A stretch of DNA of 48,884 bases from Labedaea rhizosphaerae (GCF_004362825.1 NZ_SNXZ01000014.1:1-48884); one strand, 5' to 3'; counted from the first letter of the stretch, positions 26,341 to 34,504 are shown. Numbers and translations are program-made. Notes: a model not told the origin generated them from the sequence alone.

Positions 26341-27108
26341 TCAAAGCCGCCGCATCACGGCGACGACCTTGCCGAGGATGCTGGCGTCGTCACCCAGGAT
26401 GGGCTCGTAGTTCTCGTTGTGCGGCATCAGCCAGACGTGCCCGTCCTTGCGGCGGAATGTCTTCACCGTCGCCTCGCCCTCGAGCATCGCGGCGACGATC
26501 TCACCGTTGTCGGCGGTCGGCTGCTGGCGGACGACCACCCAGTCGCCGTCGGTGATCGCGGCGTCGACCATCGAGTCACCGGAGACCTTCAGCATGAACA
26601 GCGAGCCCTCGCCGACCAGTTCCTTCGGCAGCGGGAACACGTCTTCGACTGCCTGCTCGGCGAGGATCGGGCCACCGGCGGCGATCCGGCCGAGGACCGG
26701 GACGTAGGTGGGCACCGGCTGGTCGCTGTAGTCGTTCTCCGACGGCAGGCCGAGGTCGCCCGACGACGGGTCGACGTCCGGCGGCAGCACGCCGATCGCA
26801 CGCGGCCGGTTCGGGTCGCGGCGCAGGTAGCCCTTCTTCTCCAGGGCGCGCAGCTGGTACGCCACGCTCGACGTGGAGGTGAGCCCCACCGCCTCGCCGA
26901 TCTCCCGCACGCTCGGCGGGTAGCCGTACCGTTCGACCCAGCTGCGGATCACTTCCAGGACTTTCGCCTGCCGCGCGGGCAGCTGGCGATCCGTCGACCG
27001 CTCTTCTTCGACCGAGGCCTCGTCCTCACGCGGCGGGAAGGCGCGGATCTCCGCATCGCCACCTCCCTCGCCGCCAGTGGGTGGTTTCCGACCGCTCGTG
27101 CCAGCCAC
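26341..27108 (-). CDS. lexA: SOS repressor LexA
   Basis: A 255-residue repressor with an N-terminal winged helix ([31 protein letters not shown], in family alignment) and a C-terminal S24 self-cleavage domain. The scissile bond is A144-G145 (RIAAGG). The catalytic pair is S179 ([10 protein letters not shown]) and K216 (GEATVKTF). An extra ~40-residue acidic N-terminal tail precedes the DNA-binding domain, common in actinobacteria. GTG start; GGAAGG lies 10 bp upstream. A LexA-like site at 27207-27220, 99 bp upstream, suggests autoregulation. Confidence 0.97.
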   Translation of the reverse strand: MAGTSGRKPPTGGEGGGDAEIRAFPPREDEASVEEERSTDRQLPARQAKVLEVIRSWVERYGYPPSVREIGEAVGLTSTSSVAYQLRALEKKGYLRRDPNRPRAIGVLPPDVDPSSGDLGLPSENDYSDQPVPTYVPVLGRIAAGGPILAEQAVEDVFPLPKELVGEGSLFMLKVSGDSMVDAAITDGDWVVVRQQPTADNGEIVAAMLEGEATVKTFRRKDGHVWLMPHNENYEPILGDDASILGKVVAVMRRL

Positions 27109-27206
27109 GTCGCTTGCCTTCCGCTGTGATGGTCCGCTGAGGTGCCCCTGACCTGGGGATGGGGCACCGTGTCGCGATCGACGCTAGTCCTCCTGAGTGG
27201 ACAGAT

Positions 27207-27220
27207 CAAACACCTGTTCG
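27207..27220 (-). promoter_or_regulatory. LexA box of lexA (one mismatch)
   Basis: On the minus strand CGAACAGGTGTTTG matches CGAAC-N4-GTTCG with one mismatch. Its first ten bases are identical to those of the recA box at 1887. It lies 99 bp upstream of the lexA start. Confidence 0.7.
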
Positions 27221-27246
27221 AGCGACACGCCGGTGAGTTCTCGTTT

Positions 27247-27269
27247 TTGTCGGTGGGTGGTGGTAAGAA
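27247..27269 (+). promoter_or_regulatory. PafBC-like motif upstream of the LysM gene
   Basis: TTGTCGGTG-N8-TAAGAA matches the RecA-NDp/PafBC consensus perfectly in its upstream half. The -10 half departs only at its last base. The predicted start of transcription is near 27276, about 60 bp before the LysM gene and just ahead of its LexA box. Confidence 0.6.
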
Positions 27270-27288
27270 GATCGCACGAACGTTCGAT

Positions 27289-27302
27289 CGAACGGATGTT
27301 CG
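27289..27302 (+). promoter_or_regulatory. LexA box of the LysM gene
   Basis: CGAACGGATGTTCG is a perfect CGAAC-N4-GTTCG box, 33-46 bp upstream of the LysM start codon. A shorter palindrome CGAACGTTCG (27277-27286) lies next to it. Confidence 0.88.
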
Positions 27303-27334
27303 TCTAATTGATCAAGACTAGCAGGGAGGTTGCC

Positions 27335-27784
27335 ATGGCGATCCTGGTCGAGCGGGTTGGCCGGACGAGGCAGCCGGTGCGGTCCGTCCCGGTCCGCGAG
27401 GAACGTCGCACGCCGCGCCAGGTCGACCGGACCCGGCCGCCGACGCGGCCGAAGCGGGTGACGGCGCCGCACGTCGTGGCCGCGCCGCGGCTGCCGCGGC
27501 CGAAGCCGCTCCCTCTCGTCTTCCTGCTGGTGCTCGGCGCGGCCGTGTGCGCTGCCGTGTACGGGCTCGGCGCGCTGTCGAACTCGGTGGCCGGCGATTC
27601 CGTGCCGTCGCACACCGTCTCGGTCGTGGTCGCGCCCGGCGAGAACCTGTGGACCATTGCCCAGCATCACGCGCCGGGCAGCGAGCCGGCCGCCGTCGTC
27701 GACCGCATCCGCGACCTGAACGACCTGGACCCCGCCGACTCGGTCGCCGTGGGCACCCCCTTGATCGTCCCCGACGGCCAGTAG
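27335..27784 (+). CDS. LysM-domain membrane protein, probable SOS cell-division inhibitor
   Basis: A 149-residue protein with a basic, Arg/Pro-rich cytoplasmic N-terminus (about 1-55), one membrane helix (PLVFLLVLGAAVCAAVYGLGAL, about 58-79) and a C-terminal LysM domain (HTVSVVVAPGENLWTIAQHHAPG ... VGTPLIVPDGQ) outside the cell. It is divergent from lexA with a LexA box in its promoter, the arrangement of mycobacterial ChiZ (Rv2719c), corynebacterial DivS and Bacillus YneA, which block division during DNA damage. ATG 27335 is preceded by GCAGGGAGG. Confidence 0.88.
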   Translation: MAILVERVGRTRQPVRSVPVREERRTPRQVDRTRPPTRPKRVTAPHVVAAPRLPRPKPLPLVFLLVLGAAVCAAVYGLGALSNSVAGDSVPSHTVSVVVAPGENLWTIAQHHAPGSEPAAVVDRIRDLNDLDPADSVAVGTPLIVPDGQ

Positions 27785-27895
27785 CCGCCCCGGAAGCCCT
27801 GCTGCCGGGCGTCACCCGCCTCGGCTCCCGCATCTCCTTGCTCGCCCATCTCTCGCGATGGAGCGACCACTTCGCCGTGCGCTCACCCGCTCGCC

Positions 27896-28080
27896 AGGCG
27901 TGTCCCCTGTTCCGACCCGGTGTGTCCCCCGTTCCGACCGGGTGTGTCCCCTCTTCCGGCCAGGCGTGTTCCCTCTTCCGGCCGGTTGTGTTCCACGTTC
28001 GGCCGCGGGTCCCGCGCGGAACGTGGAACTCATCCGAAGGGAAGGTGGGACACACCCAGCGCGAGTGTGGGACACGCCCG
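27896..28080. repeat. 22-bp GTGTCCC array B: five direct, three inverted units
   Basis: GTGTYCC occurs at 27900, 27922, 27944, 27966 and 27988. The inverted core GGGACAC occurs at 28047 and 28069, with a degenerate one at 28025. All steps are exactly 22 bp. The dyad has an 11-bp perfect stem (27990-28000 with 28019-28029) and an inner CGCGGG/CCCGCG stem. It lies 112 bp after the LysM stop and 343 bp before nrdR; the 638-bp interval 27785-28422 has no other gene. Confidence 0.92.
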
Positions 28081-28270
28081 GTGGTTGGCGCTGAGGGTGA
28101 TCTGGAGCACGTCCGTAGGCTCTCCGGCGGGTGAACGCCGAGTGGACGGTGCTACTCCGTGTGGGTGTTGCCACGCTCCGTCAACAGGTGTCAACCCGAG
28201 ATCCCTCGGCCGGGTGTCGGCGGCCGTGTCGGCTTGCGTCGCCGCGCCCCGCGGCATAGCTTGAACCCCA

Positions 28271-28296
28271 ACATCTAGTAGTTACATCGCTGTAGT
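28271..28296 (+). promoter_or_regulatory. Candidate NrdR operator half-sites before nrdR
   Basis: Two imperfect direct copies, ACATC-TAGTAGTT (28271-) and ACATCGCTGTAGTT (28284-), lie just downstream of a possible -10 (TAGCTT, 28256-28261). Their ACA...TAGT character resembles NrdR boxes (ACAC-W-A-W-A-T...TGT). The match is loose and the spacing atypical. Confidence 0.35.
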
Positions 28297-28360
28297 TAGT
28301 CCACAGGTTGGGTCTGGCGGTCCACAGGTTGTCCACCGCCCATCCACCGGTCGATCCACA
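28297..28360 (+). promoter_or_regulatory. Cluster of four DnaA-box-like sites before nrdR-nrdJ
   Basis: TAGTCCACA (28297), CGGTCCACA (28318), TTGTCCACC (28329) and CGATCCACA (28352) are each one or two bases from the actinobacterial DnaA box. TCCACAGGTTG is repeated exactly 21 bp apart (28300 and 28321), about two helical turns. Confidence 0.45.
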
Positions 28361-28422
28361 TGTTGATCACAGATCGGACGAAATGCGGCGGTGCGCGCGA
28401 ACGTTGAAAGGGGTGTGGGGCG

Positions 28423-28896
28423 ATGCGGTGCCCGTTCTGCCGGCATTCCGACTCGCGGGTGGTCGACTCCCGTGAGGTCGAGGACGGCCAGGCGATCCGG
28501 CGGCGCCGGTCCTGCACCGAGTGCGGCCGCCGGTTCACCACCGTCGAGGAAGCGGTGCTGGCCGTCGTGAAGCGGTCCGGGGTCACCGAGCCGTTCAGCC
28601 GCGAGAAGGTCATCCGCGGGGTGAGCCGGGCGTGCCAGGGCCGCCCGGTCAACGACGACGACCTCGCCCTGCTCGCGCACAAGGTCGAGGAGTCGATCCG
28701 GTCCGCGGGCGCGGCCGAGATCCCCAGCCACGAGGTCGGGCTGGCCATCCTCGGCCCGCTCCGCGACCTGGACGAAGTCGCCTACCTGCGTTTCGCCAGC
28801 GTCTACCGGTCCTTCTCCTCGGTGGAGGACTTCGAGAAGGAGATCGCCGACCTGCGCGCGGCGATCACCAGCAACGACACCGAGAACAACACGTGA
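28423..28896 (+). CDS. nrdR: Transcriptional repressor NrdR
   Basis: A 157-residue nucleotide-sensing repressor of ribonucleotide reductase genes. It has an N-terminal zinc ribbon (C3, C6, C31, C34 in MRCPFCRH and SCTECGRRF) and an ATP-cone domain ([20 protein letters not shown]) that senses ATP/dATP. ATG start preceded by GAAAGGGG. It is first in an nrdR-nrdJ operon, as in Streptomyces; NrdR-like sites lie upstream, consistent with autorepression. Confidence 0.97.
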   Translation: MRCPFCRHSDSRVVDSREVEDGQAIRRRRSCTECGRRFTTVEEAVLAVVKRSGVTEPFSREKVIRGVSRACQGRPVNDDDLALLAHKVEESIRSAGAAEIPSHEVGLAILGPLRDLDEVAYLRFASVYRSFSSVEDFEKEIADLRAAITSNDTENNT

Positions 28897-29033
28897 GCCG
28901 ACGGCGCGGCAAAGTCGCCAGCCGTCGGCCGGCACAGCACAACCGGCAGCACAACTTGGGCCGGCCGCATCGGACGGGGAGCCCGGACGTGGCCATGCAC
29001 CAGCGAGCAGAGGACAAGGGAGAGGGACCTGTC

Positions 29034-31850
29034 ATGACCGACATCGCCGAGGGCCAGGCGACACCGGGCGCTTCAACACGCACGGGGCTGCACATCGAGC
29101 GCGTCTACACCACCGAGGGTGTGCACCCCTACGACGAGGTCACCTGGGAACAGCGCGACGTGGTGATGACCAACTGGCGCGACGGTTCGGTGAACTTCGA
29201 GCAGCGGGGCGTCGAGTTCCCCGACTTCTGGTCGATCAACGCCACCAACATCGTGACCAGCAAGTACTTCCGCGGCGCGGTGGGCACGCCGGTCCGCGAG
29301 CACTCGCTGCGCCAGCTGATCGACCGCGTGGTCAAGACCTACGTGACCGCGGGCGTGCAGCACGGCTACTTCGCGACCCCCGAAGACTCGGTGGTCTTCG
29401 AGCACGAGCTGACCTGGATGCTGCTGCACCAGGTGTTCAGCTTCAACTCGCCGGTCTGGTTCAACGTCGGCACGACGTCGCCGCAGCAGGTCAGCGCCTG
29501 CTTCATCCTCGCGGTCGACGACACCATGGAGTCGATCCTGAACTGGTACCGCGAGGAAGGCCTGATCTTCAAGGGCGGCTCGGGGGCGGGCCTGAACCTG
29601 TCGAAGATCCGGTCGTCGAAGGAGTTGCTGTCCTCCGGCGGCACCGCGTCCGGCCCGGTGTCGTTCATGCGCGGCGCCGACGCGTCCGCGGGCACCATCA
29701 AGTCCGGCGGGGCCACCCGGCGCGCGGCGAAGATGGTCGTGCTCGACGTCGACCACCCGGACGTCGAGGAGTTCGTCACCACCAAGGCGCGCGAGGAGCA
29801 CAAGATCCGCGCGCTGCGCGACGCCGGCTTCGACATGGACCTCGGCGGCTCCGACATCACGTCGGTGCAGTACCAGAACGCGAACAACTCGGTCCGCGTC
29901 TCCGACGAGTTCATGCGCGCGGTGGAGAACGCCGGCCAGTTCGGGCTGCGTTCACGCACCACCGGCGAGGTCATCGAGTCGGTCGACGGCAAGGAGCTCT
30001 TCCGCAAGATCGCGCAGGCCGCGTGGGAGTGCGCCGACCCGGGTCTGCAGTACGACGACACGATCAACGCGTGGCACACCTGCCCCGAGTCGGGCCGGAT
30101 CACCGCGTCGAACCCGTGCAGCGAGTACATGCACCTGGACAACTCCAGCTGCAACCTCGCGTCGCTGAACCTGATGAAGTTCCTCGGTGACGACGGCAGC
30201 TTCCAGGGCGAGAAGTTCGTCAAGGCCGTCGAGCTGGTCATCACCGCGATGGACATCTCGATCTGCTTCGCCGACTTCCCGACCGAGCCGATCGCCGAGA
30301 CCACGCGCAAGTTCCGCCAGCTGGGCATCGGCTACGCCAACATCGGTGCGCTGCTGATGGCCACCGGCCACGCGTACGACTCCGACGGCGGCCGCGCGCT
30401 CGCCGCGGGCATCACCTCGCTGATGACCGGCACCGCGTACCGGCGGTCCGCCGAACTCGCCGGGGTCGTCGGTCCGTACGAGGGCTACGCCCGCAACGCC
30501 GAGGCGCACCAGCGGGTCATGCGCAAGCACGCCGCGGCGAACGACCTGATCCGCACCTACGGCGCGAGCGATGGCGCCGTGCAGCGGCTGGCCACCCGCG
30601 AGTGGCAGCTCGGCACCGAGATCGGTGCGCGCAACGGCTGGCGCAACGCGCAGGCGAGCGTGCTGGCGCCGACCGGCACGATCGGCCTGATGATGGACTG
30701 CGACACCACCGGGATCGAGCCGGACCTGGCGCTGGTGAAGTTCAAGAAGCTGGTCGGCGGCGGGTCGATGCAGATCGTGAACCAGACGGTGCCGCGGGCG
30801 CTGAAGTCCTTGGGCTACCAGGACGAGCAGGTCGAGGCCATCGTCGAGTACGTCGCCGAGCACGGCCACGTGGTCGACGCGCCCGGCCTGCGCCAGGAGC
30901 ACTACGAGGTGTTCGACTGCGCGATGGGCGAGCGTTCCATCGCGCCGATGGGCCACGTGCGGATGATGGCGGCGGTCCAGCCGTTCATCTCGGGTGCGAT
31001 CTCGAAGACGGTCAACATGCCGGAGTCGGCGACCGTCGAGGACGTCGAGGAGATCTACTACGAGGGCTGGAAGCTCGGCCTGAAGGCGCTCGCGATCTAC
31101 CGCGACAACTGCAAGGTCGGCCAGCCGCTGTCGGCGGGCAAGGGCGGCGAGGCCAAGAAGGATGCCGAGCCGGAGAAGGTCATCGAGTACCGGCCGGTCC
31201 GCAAGCGCCTGCCGAAGAAGCGCCCGTCGCAGACGGTGTCCTTCACCGTCGGTGGGGCCGAGGGTTACCTGCACGCCGGTTCGTACCCGGATGACGGCCT
31301 GGGCGAGATCTTCATCAAGCTGGGCAAGCAGGGTTCGACCTTGGCGGGTGTGATGGACGCCTTCGCCACGTCGATCTCCGTGGGTCTGCAGTACGGGATC
31401 CCGCTGGAGTTCTACGTGTCGAAGTTCCAGAACCTGCGCTTCGAGCCCGCCGGGATGACCGACGACCCGGACCTGCGGATCGCGACCAGCGTGCTGGACT
31501 ACATCTTCCGCAGGCTGGCGCTGGACTACCTGCCCTACGACAAGCGCGCCCAGCTCGGCATCTTCACCGCCGACGAGCGCTCGGCCCAGGTGGATGCCGG
31601 CGGCTATGGTCCGTCCGAAGTGGACATCGAAGGCATCCAGACCTCGGTCGAGGCCAAGCCTTCGGAGCAGAAGTCGGTCGAGGCGGCGAAGCCGGAGACC
31701 ACGACTGCGCACAGCTCGACGGAGTTGTTGGAACTGCACTTGGGCAAGGCAGCGGACGCGCCCCTGTGCATGACCTGCGGCACCAAGATGCGTCCGGCCG
31801 GGTCCTGCTATGTGTGTGAAGGCTGCGGTTCCACGTCCGGCTGCAGCTGA
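29034..31850 (+). CDS. nrdJ: Adenosylcobalamin-dependent (class II) ribonucleotide reductase NrdJ
   Basis: A 938-residue enzyme reducing ribonucleotides to deoxyribonucleotides with B12 as radical source. Recognisable are QVSACFILAVDD (first redox cysteine), NPCSEYMHLDNSSCNLASLNL (radical cysteine region), APTGTIGLMMDCDTTGIEPD and MPESATVEDV. A C-terminal redox/zinc tail is CMTCGTKM...CYVCEGCGSTSGCS. ATG 29034 is preceded by AGAGGG. It lies 137 bp after nrdR. The DNA encoding its C-terminal tail recurs twice downstream as decayed copies (34020, 35357). A terminator follows at 31861. Confidence 0.97.
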   Translation: MTDIAEGQATPGASTRTGLHIERVYTTEGVHPYDEVTWEQRDVVMTNWRDGSVNFEQRGVEFPDFWSINATNIVTSKYFRGAVGTPVREHSLRQLIDRVVKTYVTAGVQHGYFATPEDSVVFEHELTWMLLHQVFSFNSPVWFNVGTTSPQQVSACFILAVDDTMESILNWYREEGLIFKGGSGAGLNLSKIRSSKELLSSGGTASGPVSFMRGADASAGTIKSGGATRRAAKMVVLDVDHPDVEEFVTTKAREEHKIRALRDAGFDMDLGGSDITSVQYQNANNSVRVSDEFMRAVENAGQFGLRSRTTGEVIESVDGKELFRKIAQAAWECADPGLQYDDTINAWHTCPESGRITASNPCSEYMHLDNSSCNLASLNLMKFLGDDGSFQGEKFVKAVELVITAMDISICFADFPTEPIAETTRKFRQLGIGYANIGALLMATGHAYDSDGGRALAAGITSLMTGTAYRRSAELAGVVGPYEGYARNAEAHQRVMRKHAAANDLIRTYGASDGAVQRLATREWQLGTEIGARNGWRNAQASVLAPTGTIGLMMDCDTTGIEPDLALVKFKKLVGGGSMQIVNQTVPRALKSLGYQDEQVEAIVEYVAEHGHVVDAPGLRQEHYEVFDCAMGERSIAPMGHVRMMAAVQPFISGAISKTVNMPESATVEDVEEIYYEGWKLGLKALAIYRDNCKVGQPLSAGKGGEAKKDAEPEKVIEYRPVRKRLPKKRPSQTVSFTVGGAEGYLHAGSYPDDGLGEIFIKLGKQGSTLAGVMDAFATSISVGLQYGIPLEFYVSKFQNLRFEPAGMTDDPDLRIATSVLDYIFRRLALDYLPYDKRAQLGIFTADERSAQVDAGGYGPSEVDIEGIQTSVEAKPSEQKSVEAAKPETTTAHSSTELLELHLGKAADAPLCMTCGTKMRPAGSCYVCEGCGSTSGCS

Positions 31851-31860
31851 CCAACTGAAC

Positions 31861-31902
31861 CGACTGGGCCCGGTGGTGCACCCGCACCGCCGGGCCCAGT
31901 CG
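31861..31902 (+). terminator. nrdJ terminator hairpin
   Basis: A 19-bp stem (31861-31879 with 31884-31902, one G-U pair) with a 4-nt loop begins 10 bp after the nrdJ stop. No U-run. Confidence 0.85.
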
Positions 31903-31954
31903 TCTGCCCGGCTCGGTAAAGAGTTCGGCGGGCGTTGCCGTCGATGGCGCGCCG

Positions 31955-33121
31955 ATGGCATTCTCGAACCATGAGCGACAGAATCGAGACCTCCGCACAC
32001 CGGTGAGCCCTGCGCCCGAGCCATCGCTCGGATCCCGCCAGACCCTCTTCGACCACGCGGTCAGCCTGCACATCAAGGCGCCCGATTCGCCGTTGCCAGG
32101 CTATGGCGCTCCCTATCCCGACGAAGAGCGCCACCGTCGACGAGCCCCCAAGAGGCCTCGTGATTACGCGCTGGTCGGCGCCGATGCGGCCCAGGTCCTC
32201 CGCGAACACTTCGCGAATCCTGTGGCCTCGCCAGATGATCTCGTCGATGCGTTTCATGACATCGACGTGCCGATTCACCGCAACGAACACATCATCGCGG
32301 CCGCGCGAGCAACAGACCCGATCCGCGTCCGGCGCACGGGCCGATGGCTCGTCCGGCGCAGCCCCGATCGGTGTTCGGCGATCATCGGACTGGCCTTGGT
32401 CGGGGTTGCCGGAACGGTCGAGGACATACCGTTGATCCAGACCATTGGGCTCCTATCTGACCAGTTCGCTCCCCTGGCCGCATGGGCATTGGAGCGCCAG
32501 GACAACGGGTCGATGGCCTTGCTCTGGCTGGCTGATCGCGTCGCTGGATGGGGCCGGGTATACGTGGTCGAGGCACTGTGCCGGCTGGCCGACCCGGCTG
32601 CTCGAGATTGGCTGCTCCGACGCCCGGTGGACGGCGACTTCTTGAACGGCTACTTCGCAAGCGCGGTCGCGGAGGTCTCAGGCGTCCATGAGGCCATTGT
32701 GGACCCGTCGGTGGACGACGACCTCGTCGACCACGCTGGTCGTCTTCTTTGCGTGCTGGCCGACGGTCAAGGCATGCTTGACAAATCGGTCGAGGACTAT
32801 CCGCATGCGGCCGGTGTCCTGGGCGCCCACGTCCGGCACCTTGGTAGGCAGGAGCCGACGGCCGGACGGTTTGCCACCGCCGCGATGCTGGCCGCCTACT
32901 TGAGTGGCCAGGCAGTGCCAAGGCAACTGCACGGCCTCCGCGACGCCTACATGGCAGTGCTCGACCGGGACGACTGGTGCGCGGTCGCGCGTCGCGCTGT
33001 CCGGGACGGGGATGAATACCTTCACCCGGACTACCTGCAGTGGCTCGCGAAGGTGGGGTCGAGGCTCGGGCTTCGGGCGTTCACCGCCAGCCGGCGGACC
33101 GATGAGACACGGTCTTCGTGA
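31955..33121 (+). CDS. HEAT-repeat-like protein of unknown function
   Basis: A 388-residue soluble, helix-rich protein. The middle (about 125-330) is a run of Leu/Ala-rich helical pairs (IIGLALVGVAGTVEDIPLIQTIGLL, FAPLAAWALERQDNG, RVYVVEALCRLADPAARDWLL), looking like HEAT/ARM repeats. A basic segment (RHRRRAPKRPRD) lies near residue 60. The start is uncertain: ATG 31955, or GTG 32003 which gives VSPAPEPSLGSRQTLFD. Neither has a clear ribosome binding site. It is the first gene inserted behind nrdJ, in a stretch with other decayed duplications. Confidence 0.65.
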   Translation: MAFSNHERQNRDLRTPVSPAPEPSLGSRQTLFDHAVSLHIKAPDSPLPGYGAPYPDEERHRRRAPKRPRDYALVGADAAQVLREHFANPVASPDDLVDAFHDIDVPIHRNEHIIAAARATDPIRVRRTGRWLVRRSPDRCSAIIGLALVGVAGTVEDIPLIQTIGLLSDQFAPLAAWALERQDNGSMALLWLADRVAGWGRVYVVEALCRLADPAARDWLLRRPVDGDFLNGYFASAVAEVSGVHEAIVDPSVDDDLVDHAGRLLCVLADGQGMLDKSVEDYPHAAGVLGAHVRHLGRQEPTAGRFATAAMLAAYLSGQAVPRQLHGLRDAYMAVLDRDDWCAVARRAVRDGDEYLHPDYLQWLAKVGSRLGLRAFTASRRTDETRSS

Positions 33122-33191
33122 CGGCTGCGCGATCGGCTGCTCGGCGAGACGGTCGCGGAGGTACTCGGCCGTGACAGAGTGGGGACGTGCT
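33118..33191 (+). pseudogene. Decayed copy of the amidohydrolase 3' end and downstream spacer
   Basis: This ~70 bp resembles 35289-35356 at roughly 80% identity. Both encode a LRDRxLGxTxAExLG-like C-terminus, and the likeness continues past the stop into TGACA...TGG.GACGTGC. A one-base deletion removes the in-frame stop here. It overlaps the last bases of the HEAT-like gene. Confidence 0.65.
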
Positions 33192-33244
33192 TGTGCGGTC
33201 AGGGCTGCCGTAACGCCAACCACGGTTGCCGCGAATTCCGTGCG

Positions 33245-33949
33245 GTGACAGCAACCTTGCCTGCGAGCTTGGCCGTTTTCGAACCGGCGATGGCGGAGCT
33301 CGACATCCAGCCGCGCGAATGCCGGTGGGCACACCTCTCGCTGTGCGTGCTCGACGCCGTTCATTCCATCGGCGTGCGCTACGAGACCGTGAAAGCCCTG
33401 TGCTGGAAGTACGGCGAACCGCTTCTGGGAACCGTTCTGGTGGCCCCGGCCAAGGTCGGTACCTACGTTGAGCAACCACTGCGCGAGTTCGCGGAATGGG
33501 CCGTCGAACTCGGCGAAGCCGAGCTCGCCGATGCGTTGGGCAACCACCACCGGACCTCGACCCGCAGGGGCGCGCCCCTCAAGACGCGGGCTGACATCGA
33601 GTACGCGCAGATCCTGGTGCGGCACGGCATCAACCTGCTCGGCGATGCGGCTGACCTGCTGGGCGATGCCGAACGCCTGGCGCGCGTCGAAGCGGATCTC
33701 GCCACGGTGCCCGGCCATGGCTGGTCAGGCATCAGGATGAACTACCTCTGGATGCTCGTCGGTTCCGATGACCGGATCAAACCGGACCGCATGGTTCGGC
33801 GATGGCTCGGTCGCCACCTCGGTCGCGAGGTCGGCGTCGGCGAGGCTGTCGAGTTGGTCACCAAGTTGGCGGCAGCCAACGACAGGACTCCATGGGAGGT
33901 GGACCACGCGATCTGGCGGGCGCAGCGCTCTCGGCCGAAGCGCGGATGA
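33245..33949 (+). CDS. Uncharacterised protein, possibly HhH-GPD glycosylase-like
   Basis: A 234-residue soluble protein from GTG 33245 (VTATLPASLAVFEPAMAELD). The segment GHGWSGIRMNYLWMLVGSDDRIKPDRMVRRWLGRHLG recalls the helix-hairpin-helix/loop of HhH-GPD DNA glycosylase relatives, in which a K-D dyad follows a G-rich turn. The usual HhH spacing is not fully clear, so this is tentative. The N-terminal half has no recognised motif. No membrane segments. It lies between decayed duplicated fragments in the nrdJ hot spot, so it may be horizontally acquired. Confidence 0.6.
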   Translation: MTATLPASLAVFEPAMAELDIQPRECRWAHLSLCVLDAVHSIGVRYETVKALCWKYGEPLLGTVLVAPAKVGTYVEQPLREFAEWAVELGEAELADALGNHHRTSTRRGAPLKTRADIEYAQILVRHGINLLGDAADLLGDAERLARVEADLATVPGHGWSGIRMNYLWMLVGSDDRIKPDRMVRRWLGRHLGREVGVGEAVELVTKLAAANDRTPWEVDHAIWRAQRSRPKRG

Positions 33950-33954
33950 CTCAA

Positions 33955-33976
33955 ACCTGCTTGATCAACCGCGTTG
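33955..33976. repeat. 22-bp exact copy of a MerR gene fragment
   Basis: The 22 bases at 33955-33976 (beginning ACCTGCTTGATCAACC) recur exactly at 34311-34332 inside the MerR gene, where they encode TRLIKQV on the minus strand. The repeat brackets 356 bp, including the first nrdJ tail copy. Confidence 0.9.
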
Positions 33977-34019
33977 AGAGCCTTGTCCTGGAGTGTGGGC
34001 AGCGGATGCGCCCGCGTGA

Positions 34020-34102
34020 ATGACCTGCGGGCACGAAGATGCGCCCGGCTGGGCCTTGCCACGTGTGTGAAGGCTGCGGCTCCACGTCCGGCTGCAGCTG
34101 AC
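34020..34102 (+). pseudogene. Decayed copy 1 of the nrdJ 3' end
   Basis: From ATGACCTGCGG to GCTGCAGCTGACC this matches the nrdJ tail at 31770-31852 at roughly 85% identity. It includes the codons for CYVCEGCGSTSGCS and the TGA. Two changes (an extra base after CTGCGG and an offset in CACGAAG) alter the frame. It lacks the rest of nrdJ. Confidence 0.88.
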
Positions 34103-34150
34103 CGGAGCCCGGCCGCATAGACGGAGCGCGGGTCGGCACCCCGTTCGCCG

Positions 34151-34504
34151 CTATTCGGCGCGTTCGGCAGCGGTGATCACCTGGCGCAAGGTATGGCGAG
34201 CCTCCGCCAGTTCCGTGGCGCGCTGGTCCAAGCGCGACAGCTGACCCCGCAGCCGCTCCAACACCCCAGGGCAGGCGCGCACCGAACCATCCGCCAGCGC
34301 ACAGGGCAGCACCTGCTTGATCAACCGCGTTGGCAACCCGGCCGCGAGCAGCGCCCTGATCTGCCGCACCGTCTGCTCCGCGTCCTCGTCGTAGTCGCGG
34401 TAGCCGTTGGGTTGGCGGCGCGAGTCGAGCAGGCCGACGCGCTCGTAGTACCGGAGCAGGCGTTCGTTTGTCCCGGTGCGCGAAGCCAACTGCCCGATCA
34501 ACAT
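34151..34504 (-). CDS. MerR-family transcriptional regulator
   Basis: A 117-residue regulator with the MerR winged helix (MLIGQLASRTGTNERLLRYYERVGLL ... QPNGYRDYDEDAEQTVRQIRAL) and a coiled-coil dimerisation helix (LRGQLSRLDQRATELAEARHTLRQVI). A single pair of Cys (LPCALADG, RACPG) lies between, possibly the effector site. It is divergent from the amidohydrolase gene; an inverted-repeat operator lies 7 bp upstream of its start. Confidence 0.9.
   Translation of the reverse strand: MLIGQLASRTGTNERLLRYYERVGLLDSRRQPNGYRDYDEDAEQTVRQIRALLAAGLPTRLIKQVLPCALADGSVRACPGVLERLRGQLSRLDQRATELAEARHTLRQVITAAERAE

Noticed and set aside
27785-29033. Cobalamin riboswitch for nrdR-nrdJ
   Set aside because: No B12-box-like or long structured leader could be recognised; regulation by NrdR is the simpler reading.
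33179-33244. N-terminal extension MGTCLCGQGC... of the HhH-like gene as a zinc finger
   Set aside because: It overlaps the decayed amidohydrolase 3' end and the cysteine spacing fits no family; GTG 33245 is a better start.
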